From contig NZ_AQWP01000001.1 of assembly GCF_000375585.1 (NCBI RefSeq), forward strand, positions 1,006,788-1,070,787: 64,000 nucleotides of DNA, written 5' to 3'. Positions 28,656 through 38,473 of the stretch are shown here, piece after piece. The position numbers and the translations under genes are program-made. The notes below the pieces were generated by a model. The model made no database searches and was not told where the DNA came from. It saw nothing but the letters and a program-made list of their open reading frames with translations. Each line of letters opens with the position of its first letter. Position 1 is the first letter of the stretch. Origin of the DNA: Sinorhizobium meliloti 4H41 (GTDB lineage: Bacteria > Pseudomonadota > Alphaproteobacteria > Rhizobiales > Rhizobiaceae).

Positions 28656-29105
28656 TTAAGCGCGGTCTTCGCGCGGGCGGCGCGGACGGTCATCGCGGTC
28701 GCCACGGTCCGGACGCGGACCACGGTCGCCAAACCCGCCACGGTCCGGGCGGTCGCCGTCGCGGCGCGGGCGATCGTCGCGGTCGCGCTTCTGCATCATC
28801 GCGGACGGGCCTTCCTCGTGCTTGCTGACGGCGATCGTCATGTAGCGCAGGATGTCTTCGTTGATGCGCATCTGACGCTCGACTTCGTGCACGGCCGGTG
28901 CCGGGGCATCGATGTCCATGAGGACGTAGTGAGCCTTGCGGTTCTTCTTGATGCGGTAGGTGAGGGACTTCAGGCCCCAGTTCTCGACCCGACCGACCTT
29001 GCCGCCGTTCGATTCGATGACACCCTTGTACTGCTCGACCAGAGCGTCGACCTGCTGCGGCGTGATGTCCTGCCGAGCGAGGAATACGTGTTCATAAAGA
29101 GCCAT
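28656..29105 (-). CDS. rpsF: 30S ribosomal protein S6 with Arg/Asp-rich tail
   Basis: Ribosomal protein S6, 149 aa. The ferredoxin-like core (about 1-100) starts [19 protein letters not shown]. It is followed by about 45 residues almost entirely of Arg, Asp, Gly and Pro (repeats like RDDRPRR and DRGDRDD). Such tails are usual in rhizobia but are not the poly-Glu tail of E. coli S6. It is first in the operon. The leader just upstream may carry an autoregulatory site. Confidence 0.97.
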   Translation of the reverse strand: MALYEHVFLARQDITPQQVDALVEQYKGVIESNGGKVGRVENWGLKSLTYRIKKNRKAHYVLMDIDAPAPAVHEVERQMRINEDILRYMTIAVSKHEEGPSAMMQKRDRDDRPRRDGDRPDRGGFGDRGPRPDRGDRDDRPRRPREDRA

Positions 29106-29448
29106 TGTGGCTTGCCTTTCTTGCGTTAATCAGCCCGGACCTCGGCGGCTAAGCCTCAACGACTGTTCTTAAAGGCTATGAGAGCCGGCAAGAAAGTGTT
29201 GTATCGAGACGGTCGAGAGCGGAGACACGGGAGGCCGGAATGCCTTACATTCCTCGCGGTTTCCGAATGGAAACCGGCCCTCCGTTCAGCCACCAGCCAG
29301 AAGACCGGGCGTTTCGAACAGCGCGCTTATACGGGTTTTCACCCGAAATGCAAGCGCTCTCGTCGGATTGGCCTCCCGGCTGCGCTCATCCGGAACAAAA
29401 GCGCCCTTGCGCTGTTGAGTGGGCTTCCACCCCATCCGGGAGAAGAAA
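29106..29448. other. Divergent region between rpsF and the DUF326 gene
   Basis: No gene is supported. The part next to rpsF (29133-29151) can fold, on the minus strand, as an AGCC/GGCT stem enclosing CCG triplets, reminiscent of S6:S18-binding leaders. The ribosomal promoter should lie near 29160-29220 but is not clear by eye. The remaining 200 nt show nothing obvious. Confidence 0.4.
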
Positions 29449-29781
29449 ATGGCCCCCTTCGATCCGAAGATGCAGGAATGCATCGAGAATTGTCTTGCCT
29501 GCTATCGCGTCTGCCTTTCTACGGCGATGACGCATTGCCTCGAGACCGGCGGCGAGCATACCAAGCCGCCGCACTTCCGGCTGATGATGGCCTGCGCGGA
29601 AATTTGCAGGGACGCGGCGCATTTCATGCTGCTGGGTACGCCGCACCACAAGCACCTGTGCGGCGAATGTGCCGAGATCTGCGCGGAGTGCGCGGACGAC
29701 TGCGAGCGCATCGGCGACATGGGCGATTGCGTCGACGCCTGCAGGCGCTGTGCCGAGAGCTGCCGCCAGATGGCGGCATGA
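29449..29781 (+). CDS. Cys-rich four-helix copper-binding-type protein (DUF326)
   Basis: A 110-aa soluble protein with 16 cysteines spaced along amphipathic helices (for example CIENCLACYRVC, CGECAEICAECADDC, CVDACRRCAESC). This matches the DUF326/Csp-like four-helix bundle family, which stores many Cu(I) ions in its core. It has no signal peptide, so it should be cytosolic like Csp3. The start at 29449 follows GGGAGAAG. No copper ATPase or CueR gene is adjacent. Copper storage is inferred from the family. Confidence 0.88.
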   Translation: MAPFDPKMQECIENCLACYRVCLSTAMTHCLETGGEHTKPPHFRLMMACAEICRDAAHFMLLGTPHHKHLCGECAEICAECADDCERIGDMGDCVDACRRCAESCRQMAA

Positions 29782-29807
29782 AGCCGCCGCTCCGGCGGGA
29801 GAGTGTT

Positions 29808-30851
29808 TCAGATCGGCGCCGGATAGAGCCGGTGCAGCCGCCGGATGCCGTTCATCACGTCCTGGGAGAGAGTGACGTCGGCGGCGCCGAGGTCATTCTT
29901 CAGTTGCTCCATGGACGTGGCGCCGATGATGGCCGAGGCCATGAAGGGGCGCGTGAGACAGAACGCGATCGCCATTTGAGCGGGGTCAAGACCGTGTTCG
30001 CGGGCGAGTGCGGCATAGGCGGCGACGGCGGGCTCCTGATGCGGCGTGTAGCGGCCGCCGAGGTCGCCGTTGATCGACAGGCGCGACCCGGCCGGCCTGG
30101 CCCCGTCCAGATATTTTCCGCTCAACAGCCCGGCCGCCAGCGGCGAATAGGCGACCAGGCCGATATCTTCGTGGTGCGACACTTCCGCCAGGTCGAGATC
30201 GTAGCTGCGGTAGAGCAGACTGTATTCGTTCTGGATCGTTGCGACGCGCGGGAAGCCGTATCGGTTGGCGAGGTCGATCATCTTCATCGCGCCCCAGGCC
30301 GTATCGTTCGAAAGACCGACCGCGCGGATCTTGCCCGCTTTGACGAGTTCGCCGAGCTTGTCCAGAATGGCCTTGAGATCAGCCGCAACCTCCTCCCTGT
30401 TCTGGTGGGAAGGATCATAGGACCAGGCGTTTCGGAAGTGGTAATGGCCGCGGTTGGGCCAGTGCAACTGATAAAGGTCGATATAGTCGGTTCTGAGCCG
30501 CGCGAGGCTCGCATCGACCGCCTCGCCGATCCCTTGCGGGGTGACCGGGCCGCCATTGCGGATGTAGGCACGGCCGGAGCCGGCGACCTTGGTTGCAACC
30601 ACCACGTCGTCACGGCGGCCGCGCGCGGCCAGCCAATCGCCGATGATGCGCTCGGTGTTGCCGTAGGTCTCGGCTGAAAGCGGCGTGGTCGGATAGAGTT
30701 CGGCCGTATCGATGAAGTTGACGCCATGATCGAAGGCATAGTCGAGCTGTTCATGGGCCTCGGCCGGCGTGTTCTGCGAGCCCCACGTCATCGTTCCGAG
30801 ACAGATGGACGAAACCTTGATGCCGGTGCGGCCGAGTTTGTTGTAGCGCAT
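29808..30851 (-). CDS. Aldo/keto reductase
   Basis: A 347-aa NADPH-dependent TIM-barrel reductase of the AKR superfamily. Catalytic features appear as NFIDTAELYP (Asp, Tyr) with a Lys in VVATKVAG and a His in LYQLHWPN. It most resembles the Tas/MgrA-type subgroup (MRYNKLGRTGIKVSSICLGTM at the start). The substrate is unknown. It is divergent from fabD and alone on its strand. Confidence 0.93.
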   Translation of the reverse strand: MRYNKLGRTGIKVSSICLGTMTWGSQNTPAEAHEQLDYAFDHGVNFIDTAELYPTTPLSAETYGNTERIIGDWLAARGRRDDVVVATKVAGSGRAYIRNGGPVTPQGIGEAVDASLARLRTDYIDLYQLHWPNRGHYHFRNAWSYDPSHQNREEVAADLKAILDKLGELVKAGKIRAVGLSNDTAWGAMKMIDLANRYGFPRVATIQNEYSLLYRSYDLDLAEVSHHEDIGLVAYSPLAAGLLSGKYLDGARPAGSRLSINGDLGGRYTPHQEPAVAAYAALAREHGLDPAQMAIAFCLTRPFMASAIIGATSMEQLKNDLGAADVTLSQDVMNGIRRLHRLYPAPI

Positions 30852-31186
30852 GACGTTCCTTGTGGGGCGGGTTCGCGCCCAGGGAGGAAGGCGCTCCGCC
30901 TTGGAAATGACGGTTGGCCGCAGCCCGGGAAGTTCCGGAACGGCGCGGCGGCAAAGCGGGGCAAACTTAAGCCTTGATTGGCGAAGATCAAGGGCAAAAG
31001 ACCGTAACCAACCGGCGAAGCGCGGCTTCCGCGCTTGACTTGCGGTTCAGGAATGTGAATGGAGAGGAAAATGCGGGGCGGCGCCAACGGTCCGGGCGGT
31101 TCATCTGCACCCGCCCGCGCAACTGAAACGGTCACGGTTATTGGCTTGCTCCGAATCAGCCGCGACCCATGAAAGGGGCACTCTTG
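30852..31186. other. Divergent region between the aldo/keto reductase gene and fabD
   Basis: No gene is supported. It contains a 10-bp palindrome GTTCCGGAAC (30932-30941) and must hold the promoters of both flanking genes. An AAAGGGG ribosome site precedes fabD. Confidence 0.4.
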
Positions 31187-32131
31187 ATGAGCACCGCATT
31201 CACGTTCCCCGGTCAGGGCAGCCAGGCCGTCGGCATGGGCAAGGATCTGGCCGAGGCCTTTCCGGAGGCTGCCGCCGTCTTCGCCGAAGTCGACGAGGCG
31301 CTCGGCGAAAAGCTTTCCGACATCATGTGGAACGGCCCTGAGGACACGCTGACGCTGACGGCGAATGCGCAACCGGCGCTGATGGCGGTGTCCATGGCGG
31401 TCATCCGCGTGCTCGAGGCCAAGGGCGTCGATCTAAAGGGCAAGGTTTCCTTCGTTGCGGGCCACTCGCTCGGGGAGTATTCGGCGCTCTGTGCGGCCGG
31501 TACCTTCTCGCTCGCCGACACGGCGCGTCTTCTGCGCATTCGCGGCGATGCCATGCAGGCGGCCGTGCCCGTCGGCAAGGGCGCGATGGCGGCGATCATC
31601 GGTCTGGAGCATGACGATGTCGAAGCGATCTGCCGCGACGCCGCATCGCTCGGCTCGTGCCAGATCGCCAACGACAACGGCGGCGGCCAGCTGGTGATCT
31701 CGGGCGAGAAGCCGGCTGTGGAGAAGGCCGCGGCTCTTGCATCGCAGAAGGGTGCCAAACGCGCGCTGATGCTGCCCGTGTCCGCCCCCTTCCATTCCGC
31801 GTTGATGACACCGGCGGCAGAAGCCATGCGCCAGGCGCTCGCAACGGTCGAGAAGCGCGATCCCGTGGTCCCGGTCGTCGCGAACGTGCTTGCCACGCCG
31901 GTAAGCGATGCGGGCGACATCGCACGCCTGCTTGTAGAGCAGGTGACCGGGCAGGTGCGCTGGCGCGAGACGGTCGAGTGGTTTGCGTCCCATGACGTAA
32001 CGACGCTTTACGAGATCGGCTCGGGCAAGGTCCTGACGGGACTTGCCCGGAGGATCGACAAGACCGTCACCGGCATCGCCGTCAATTCGCCCGCCGATAT
32101 CGATGCGGCGCTTGCCGTCCTCTTGGCCTGA
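31187..32131 (+). CDS. fabD: Malonyl-CoA:ACP transacylase
   Basis: Transfers malonyl from CoA to acyl carrier protein for fatty acid synthesis, 314 aa. The family start FTFPGQGSQAVGMG and the catalytic Ser94 in AGHSLGEYSAL are present; the catalytic His is in PVSAPFHSALM. The start at 31187 gives the standard length, with AAAGGGG about 9 nt upstream. It is first of the fab cluster; fabG follows after 24 nt. Confidence 0.98.
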   Translation: MSTAFTFPGQGSQAVGMGKDLAEAFPEAAAVFAEVDEALGEKLSDIMWNGPEDTLTLTANAQPALMAVSMAVIRVLEAKGVDLKGKVSFVAGHSLGEYSALCAAGTFSLADTARLLRIRGDAMQAAVPVGKGAMAAIIGLEHDDVEAICRDAASLGSCQIANDNGGGQLVISGEKPAVEKAAALASQKGAKRALMLPVSAPFHSALMTPAAEAMRQALATVEKRDPVVPVVANVLATPVSDAGDIARLLVEQVTGQVRWRETVEWFASHDVTTLYEIGSGKVLTGLARRIDKTVTGIAVNSPADIDAALAVLLA

Positions 32132-32155
32132 GCGCCCTACTATAAGGAGAAATCC

Positions 32156-32893
32156 ATGTTCGATCTTTCAGGCCGCAAGGCTCTCGTTACCGGCGCTTCC
32201 GGTGGTATCGGCGAGGAAATCGCCCGCATGCTGCATGCTCAGGGCGCCGTCGTCGGACTGCATGGTACCCGCGTCGAGAAGCTCGAAGCTCTTGCCAACA
32301 CCCTCGGCGAACGGGTTCAGATATTCCCGGCAAATCTCTCCGACCGGGCGGAAGTCAAGGCGCTCGGTGAAAAGGCGGAAGCCGATCTCGGCGGCGTCGA
32401 CATCCTCGTCAACAATGCCGGCATTACCAAGGACGGGCTCTTCGTCCGCATGAGCGACGAAGACTGGGACAACGTCATCGAAGTCAATCTCACGGCCGTC
32501 TTCCGGCTGACGCGCGAGCTCACGCATCCGATGATGCGCCGTCGCTTCGGCCGCATCGTGAACATAACCTCGGTGGTCGGCGTCACCGGCAATCCGGGGC
32601 AGGCGAATTACTGTGCCTCGAAGGCCGGCATGATCGGCTTCTCCAAGTCGCTTGCACAGGAAATCGCCACCCGCAACGTCACGGTCAACTGCGTCGCGCC
32701 GGGCTTCATCGAAAGCGCGATGACCGGCAAGCTGAACGACAAGCAAAAGGAAGGGATCATGTCTGCGATCCCGATGCGGCGGATGGGAAGCGGAGCCGAG
32801 GTCGCCTCCGCCGTCGCCTATCTCGCTTCGAACGAAGCGGGATACGTCACCGGTCAGACGATCCACGTCAACGGCGGCATGGCGATGATCTGA
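32156..32893 (+). CDS. fabG: 3-oxoacyl-ACP reductase
   Basis: NADPH-dependent reductase of beta-ketoacyl-ACP, a 245-aa SDR. Cofactor loop VTGASGGIGEEIA, active-site Tyr-x3-Lys in ANYCASKAGMIGFSKSLA, and the C-terminal YVTGQTIHVNGGMAMI typical of FabG are present. AAGGAG precedes the ATG. It sits between fabD and acpP. Confidence 0.97.
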   Translation: MFDLSGRKALVTGASGGIGEEIARMLHAQGAVVGLHGTRVEKLEALANTLGERVQIFPANLSDRAEVKALGEKAEADLGGVDILVNNAGITKDGLFVRMSDEDWDNVIEVNLTAVFRLTRELTHPMMRRRFGRIVNITSVVGVTGNPGQANYCASKAGMIGFSKSLAQEIATRNVTVNCVAPGFIESAMTGKLNDKQKEGIMSAIPMRRMGSGAEVASAVAYLASNEAGYVTGQTIHVNGGMAMI

Positions 32894-33229
32894 CGAGGCG
32901 ATGGAGTGTGCGGTACCTTGGTCTTCGGCCTGTGCCGCGAGCTCCGATCTGCCTCTTCGTTTGTTTGTGCCAAATGCCTGAAAATCAATGTTGACCAAGG
33001 GAATATCGGGCATTTTCGCACTTTGCGGCAGGCATAAACCGTGTTAATCGGGCCATGACTGCGCGCAGTCGACCGTTCCGGCCAGGTGTCCGGCAGCTCT
33101 TGTTGCCCTAGGTTTCCGCGGTTTCGGTTGGATGGATTGCCCGTTGGACCAACTTGGTCTATCAGGCGTGATAGAGTGCCGGTGCCGGTAACAGCGCCGT
33201 AGAGAAACATAAGGTCGAGGAACTCCGAC
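32894..33229. other. fabG-acpP intergenic region
   Basis: No gene is supported in these 336 nt. Just upstream of acpP is the inverted repeat GACCAA-C-TTGGTC (33147-33159), within a probable promoter zone. acpP usually has its own strong promoter, which this long spacer would allow. Confidence 0.45.
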
Positions 33230-33466
33230 ATGAGCGATATCGCAGAACGCGTGAAGAAAATTGTTATTGATCATCTTGGCGTCGACGCCGAAAAGGTCAG
33301 CGAAGGCGCAAGCTTTATCGATGACCTCGGCGCGGACTCGCTCGACACCGTCGAACTGGTCATGGCATTCGAAGAAGAATTCGGTGTCGAAATCCCGGAC
33401 GACGCTGCAGATTCGATCCTCACCGTCGGCGACGCCGTCAAGTTCATCGAGAAGGCCCAGGCCTGA
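33230..33466 (+). CDS. acpP: Acyl carrier protein
   Basis: A 78-aa acidic carrier protein for fatty acid synthesis. The phosphopantetheine Ser37 lies in the invariant [21 protein letters not shown] region. It is flanked by fabG and fabF, as in most bacteria. A hairpin follows at 33488-33507, fitting a short abundant acpP transcript. Confidence 0.99.
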   Translation: MSDIAERVKKIVIDHLGVDAEKVSEGASFIDDLGADSLDTVELVMAFEEEFGVEIPDDAADSILTVGDAVKFIEKAQA

Positions 33467-33771
33467 CCTTCTGGCTTGAGTCATTGGCGGGCCGCACTCG
33501 CGGCCCGTTCAGCCCTGGGGCAGTGGGCTGGCCTGCATTCACTGCGGGTTGCGATCGGTAAAGCGTCCCGCCTTTCCCTCTGGTCGTCACTACTGCATGT
33601 CTCCTGATTGGAGTCCGTCCAGGGACAAGAACATGCAAGGAACCATAAGGTCACAGCGACCTTTGCGCGTCTTCACGACGCTGTAACGAGATTTGCAATG
33701 CATGCGCGGGTCGCGATCGTCGCGTGGTCCGGTCCGGCGGTTGAATTGAACAGTCAGGGTGGGTCACGGGT
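33467..33771. other. acpP-fabF intergenic region
   Basis: Holds the acpP hairpin (33488-33507) and about 260 nt with no recognisable gene. A separate fabF promoter is likely but cannot be placed. Confidence 0.4.
33488..33507 (+). terminator. Hairpin after acpP
   Basis: CGGGCCGC-ACTC-GCGGCCCG, a perfect 8-bp GC stem 21 nt past the acpP stop. It lacks a clear T-run, so it may stabilise the acpP mRNA 3' end or only attenuate. Confidence 0.6.
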
Positions 33772-35037
33772 ATGAGACGTGTCGTTATCACCGGTACCGG
33801 CATGGTATCTCCTCTGGGTTGCGGAACCGAAGTCAGCTGGGCGCGTCTTCTGGCCGGCGACAACGCAGCCCGCAAGGTCACCGAGTTCGAGGTCGAGGAC
33901 CTTCCCGCCAAGATTGCCTGCCGCATTCCCTTCGGCGATGGCAGCAACGGCACGTTCAATGCCGACGACTGGATGGAGCCCAAGGAACAGCGCAAGGTCG
34001 ATCCCTTCATCGTCTATGCGATGGCCGCTGCCGATATGGCGCTGGCGGATGCCGGCTGGAAACCCGAAAGCGACGAAGACCAGATTTCGACCGGCGTCCT
34101 GATCGGCTCCGGCATCGGCGGACTGGAAGGTATCGTCGATGCGGGTTACACCCTGCGCGACAAGGGTCCGCGGCGTATTTCCCCGTTCTTCATTCCCGGC
34201 CGGCTGATCAATCTCGCAGCCGGTCAGGTTTCCATCCGCCACAAGCTGCGCGGTCCCAACCATTCCGTCGTGACGGCCTGCTCGACCGGCGCGCATGCGA
34301 TCGGCGACGCCAGCCGGCTGATCGCGCTCGGGGATGCGGACGTGATGGTTGCCGGTGGTACGGAATCTCCGATCTGTCGGATATCGCTCGCAGGCTTCGC
34401 CGCCTGCAAGGCGCTTTCGACCCAGCACAACGACAATCCTGAGAAGGCCTCGCGGCCCTATGACGCCGATCGTGACGGCTTCGTCATGGGCGAGGGTGCG
34501 GGCGTCGTCGTTCTGGAAGAACTGGAGCACGCAAAGGCGCGCGGTGCCAAGATCTACGCCGAAGTGATCGGATACGGCCTGTCCGGCGACGCCTTCCACA
34601 TCACCGCTCCGTCCGAAGACGGCGAAGGCGCTTACCGCTGCATGCAGATGGCGTTGAAGCGCGCGGGCGTCACGGCTGCGGACATCGACTATATCAACGC
34701 CCACGGAACATCGACGATGGCCGACACGATCGAGCTCGGCGCGGTCGAACGGCTGGTCGGAGACAGTGCTTCGAGGATCTCCATGTCCTCGACGAAATCG
34801 GCCATCGGGCATCTGCTCGGAGCGGCCGGCGCGGTCGAGGCCATCTTCTCGGCGCTCGCAATTCGCGACAATGTCGCCCCGCCGACGCTCAACCTCGACA
34901 ATCCTTCCGTCGAGACGAAGATCGATCTGGTGCCGCATGTCGCGCGCAAGCGCGAGATCAATGTGGCCCTGTCGAACTCGTTCGGTTTCGGCGGCACCAA
35001 CGCGTCGCTGATTCTGCGCCGTTACACCGGCCATTGA
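33772..35037 (+). CDS. fabF: 3-oxoacyl-ACP synthase II
   Basis: Elongating condensing enzyme of fatty acid synthesis, 421 aa. The Cys-His-His triad is visible: Cys170 in VVTACSTGAHAIG, His in NAHGTSTMADTIE, and His in KSAIGHLLGAAGAVE. The C-terminal NSFGFGGTNASL block is present. Its position after acpP supports FabF rather than FabB. Confidence 0.98.
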   Translation: MRRVVITGTGMVSPLGCGTEVSWARLLAGDNAARKVTEFEVEDLPAKIACRIPFGDGSNGTFNADDWMEPKEQRKVDPFIVYAMAAADMALADAGWKPESDEDQISTGVLIGSGIGGLEGIVDAGYTLRDKGPRRISPFFIPGRLINLAAGQVSIRHKLRGPNHSVVTACSTGAHAIGDASRLIALGDADVMVAGGTESPICRISLAGFAACKALSTQHNDNPEKASRPYDADRDGFVMGEGAGVVVLEELEHAKARGAKIYAEVIGYGLSGDAFHITAPSEDGEGAYRCMQMALKRAGVTAADIDYINAHGTSTMADTIELGAVERLVGDSASRISMSSTKSAIGHLLGAAGAVEAIFSALAIRDNVAPPTLNLDNPSVETKIDLVPHVARKREINVALSNSFGFGGTNASLILRRYTGH

Positions 35038-35361
35038 TCCCTCGAGCGGGCGTGTTGCGAAACGGGTTGCCAGGGTAAGCGGAATTCGGGCAGATCTTCC
35101 GATCTGCATCGACCCGCGATCCCGCTTTTTGCCGCAATGCTCGCTACAAGCTGTCGCTGGAGTGGCGACGACTCGGGGCCGCCGCCAAGGGCTATGTTCG
35201 CGCAAGCCACATCTGGTAATTGTAGGATATTCATCGCAGGGCAGGCCGCTCTTTCACCAGAGCCGCAGAGGCCGCCGTAACATTCACTGGTCGCCGGTCT
35301 AATCCGAAATTCGCACCGGCGGCGGTTTGAAAAGGTTGCGAATTTCGGAATCGGGACAATC
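35038..35361. other. fabF-mltG intergenic region
   Basis: Nothing I recognise in these 324 nt: no repeat copy, strong hairpin or coding signal. mltG may have its own promoter here. Confidence 0.4.
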
Positions 35362-36561
35362 GTGAGCGACTCAAACGATAACAGCGCGGTGCAATTCGGC
35401 CGCAATGAAACCGGGAGCAACGGGCCGATCATTCCGAAGTCGGCCAACGAAGCGCTGCGTCCCGAAAGAGTTCCCCACCCGCCGAAGCGTTCACGCAAGG
35501 CGCGCAGCCAAGTCGTCATCTTTCTCAACTTCGTCATGACCGTGGTCGTCTTCGTGGCACTCGCGGCCGCCGGGGCCGTCTATTATGCCATGCACGAATA
35601 TGAGAAGCCGGGTCCCTTGGAGGCGAACAAGAACTTCATCGTTCGCAGCGGCGCGGGCATCAGCGAGATTGCCAGCAACCTGGAGCGCAACGAGATCATT
35701 ACCGACAGCCGCGTATTCCGGTTCGTTTCGGAAGCCTATCTGAGCAATGACACGCTCAAGGCCGGCGAGTATGAAATCAAGGCGCATGCATCGATGCAGG
35801 AGATCATGGAGCTTCTGAAATCCGGCAAGTCGATCCTCTACTCCGTCTCGCTGCCCGAGGGTTTGACCGTGAAGCAGATGTTCCACAGGCTTGCCGACGA
35901 TCCGGTTCTTGTCGGCGATCTGCCGGCGGAGCTGCCGCCTGAAGGCTCCCTGAAGCCGGACACCTACAAGTTCACCCGCGGAACCGACCGTAACGAGATC
36001 ATCAAGCAGATGACCGCTGCCCAGAAGGCGCTGGTGCAGCAGATCTGGGAGAAGCGGGATCCGGATCTTCCCGTGTCGACCATAGAGGAATTCGTAACTC
36101 TTGCGTCGATCGTGGAGAAGGAGACCGGCCGCGCGGACGAGCGACCGCGGGTCGCTTCCGTGTTCATCAATCGCCTGGAAAAGGGCATGAGGCTGCAGTC
36201 GGATCCGACGATCATCTACGGCATCTTCGGGGGCGAAGGCAAACCCGCCGACCGGGCGATCCTGAGGTCCGACCTCGACAAGCAGACGCCGTACAACACC
36301 TATCTCATCAAAGGTCTGCCGCCGACGCCGATCGCAAATCCGGGCCGGGCGGCGCTCGAAGCCGTCGCCAATCCGTCGCGCACGCCCGAACTCTACTTCG
36401 TCGCCGACGGCACCGGTGGACACGTCTTTGCGGAGACGCTCGACGAGCACAATGCCAATGTGCGGCGCTGGCGCAAGATCGAGGCGGAGAGGGCAGCGGA
36501 GGCGGCGAAGGCCACCGAGGCGGCACAGGATGCCGTCACGCAGACCGGGACCCAGCAATAA
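35362..36561 (+). CDS. mltG: Endolytic murein transglycosylase
   Basis: A 399-aa inner-membrane protein of the YceG/MltG family that cleaves nascent glycan strands and sets peptidoglycan chain length. A hydrophilic, basic N-terminus is followed by one membrane anchor (about 52-75) and then the LysM-like and catalytic domain. The catalytic Glu lies in ASIVEKETGRADERP, and the family block MRLQSDPTIIYGI is present. The start is GTG at 35362. The C-terminus ends in a Glu/Ala-rich tail. It lies between fabF and yicC. Confidence 0.95.
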   Translation: MSDSNDNSAVQFGRNETGSNGPIIPKSANEALRPERVPHPPKRSRKARSQVVIFLNFVMTVVVFVALAAAGAVYYAMHEYEKPGPLEANKNFIVRSGAGISEIASNLERNEIITDSRVFRFVSEAYLSNDTLKAGEYEIKAHASMQEIMELLKSGKSILYSVSLPEGLTVKQMFHRLADDPVLVGDLPAELPPEGSLKPDTYKFTRGTDRNEIIKQMTAAQKALVQQIWEKRDPDLPVSTIEEFVTLASIVEKETGRADERPRVASVFINRLEKGMRLQSDPTIIYGIFGGEGKPADRAILRSDLDKQTPYNTYLIKGLPPTPIANPGRAALEAVANPSRTPELYFVADGTGGHVFAETLDEHNANVRRWRKIEAERAAEAAKATEAAQDAVTQTGTQQ

Positions 36562-36618
36562 TACACGTCGCCAAAGCCGCGCAGCGGTTTGGGATAACGA
36601 CATGCACGAAAGCAAAAC

Positions 36619-36657
36619 CTGAGGCGCGCCGCATGAAATAAATGCGGCGCGCCTCAG
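36619..36657. terminator. Perfect 16-bp hairpin after mltG
   Basis: Arms CTGAGGCGCGCCGCAT (36619-36634) and ATGCGGCGCGCCTCAG (36642-36657) with a 7-nt loop GAAATAA, 58 nt past the mltG stop. It is very stable but has no T-run. It may be a terminator, an RNA-stabilising stem, or a protein-binding palindrome. Confidence 0.6.
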
Positions 36658-36805
36658 CCTCATGTGGACGGGCTCGCCGCCGCGCGGATATTTCTTGCGG
36701 AGTTCGGCGCTGTCGCCATAGTGCTTCCCTCAACGACAATGTCGTGCCTCCCTCGGAGGTACAGAAATCGTTGTCACTAACGAATCACTGCCAACGGAGG
36801 AAACG

Positions 36806-37696
36806 ATGCCGCTCCAATCGATGACCGGCTTTGCCAGGAGAGAAGGGAGCACCGGACGGTATCGCTGGGCCTGGGAACTCCGTTCGGTCAACGGCAAAGG
36901 TCTCGTCGACATGCGGCTTCGCCTGCCGCCGGGACTGGAACGTATCGAACCCGACTGCCGACGTCTCGCCTCGCAATATTTCTCGCGAGGGAACCTGCAG
37001 GTCGGCCTTTCGCTGAGCGGTACTGAAGTTTCGGCGGAGGCAGTTCTCAACGAGGAAGCGCTCGCCGCTGTCCTGAAGCTTCGCGAACGATTGGGCGATG
37101 TCGTCGATCCGGCGCCGCTCAAACTCGATACGCTGCTTTCCATTCGCGGCATCGTCGACTTCCGCGAGCCGGAGGAGAGCGAGAACGAGCGCGCGGAACG
37201 CGACGCGGAGATACTCGCCGGCCTGGAAGGCGCGCTCGCCGATCTGCGGACGATGCGGGAAGACGAGGGCAAGGCGCTCGGGCAGGTGCTGCTCGCCCAG
37301 GTGGAGCGCATCGAGAAGCTGACCGCGGTAGTCGAAAACGATCCGTCCCGCAGCCTGCAGGCGATCGCCGACAGGCTGGCGCAGCAGGTTTCGGTGATCA
37401 TGGCCAACGCGTCCGGCATCGACCGCGAAAGGCTGCATGCGGAGGTCGCGCTGCTTGCGACGAAGGCCGATCTTCGGGAGGAACTCGATCGGCTGAGTTC
37501 CCATATCGGCGCTGCCCGCGACCTCCTGACAAAGGGCGGGCCGGTCGGACGCAAGCTCGATTTCCTTGCACAGGAATTTAACCGAGAATCGAATACCATC
37601 TGTTCGAAATCGAATGCCGCTGCCGTGTCTGCCGCCGGTATCGAATTGAAGGTCGTGATCGACCAGTTCCGCGAACAGGTTCAGAATCTGGAGTAG
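36806..37696 (+). CDS. yicC: YicC family protein (putative endoribonuclease)
   Basis: A 296-aa protein with the family start LQSMTGFARREG and the C-terminal DUF1732 block GKKLDFLAQEFNRE-type (here GRKLDFLAQEFNRESNTICSK). YicC of E. coli has been described as an endoribonuclease acting on the small RNA RyhB; the role here is not shown. It has a GGAGGAAACG ribosome site and lies 3 nt from gmk, an old and conserved pairing. Confidence 0.94.
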   Translation: MPLQSMTGFARREGSTGRYRWAWELRSVNGKGLVDMRLRLPPGLERIEPDCRRLASQYFSRGNLQVGLSLSGTEVSAEAVLNEEALAAVLKLRERLGDVVDPAPLKLDTLLSIRGIVDFREPEESENERAERDAEILAGLEGALADLRTMREDEGKALGQVLLAQVERIEKLTAVVENDPSRSLQAIADRLAQQVSVIMANASGIDRERLHAEVALLATKADLREELDRLSSHIGAARDLLTKGGPVGRKLDFLAQEFNRESNTICSKSNAAAVSAAGIELKVVIDQFREQVQNLE

Positions 37697-37699
37697 GAT

Positions 37700-38359
<660 letters not shown>

Positions 38360-38372
38360 GCGCGCCGCTTGT

Positions 38373-38422
38373 CCCTTCGCCCGCCTCGCGGGAAGAGGGG
38401 GCCGGCAGGCGTATGAGGGGGA
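38373..38422. repeat. Dispersed palindromic repeat, family B, copy 2
   Basis: CCCTTCGCCCGCCTCGCGGG-AAGAGGG followed by GCCGGCAGGCGTATGAGGGG, related to 13651-13705. It sits in the convergent gap between gmk and rsmA. Confidence 0.6.
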
Positions 38423-38473
38423 AGACAACCGGCGGCTGCGGGCTCGTTCCTGCGCTGTCGCAAGCGCCCGACT

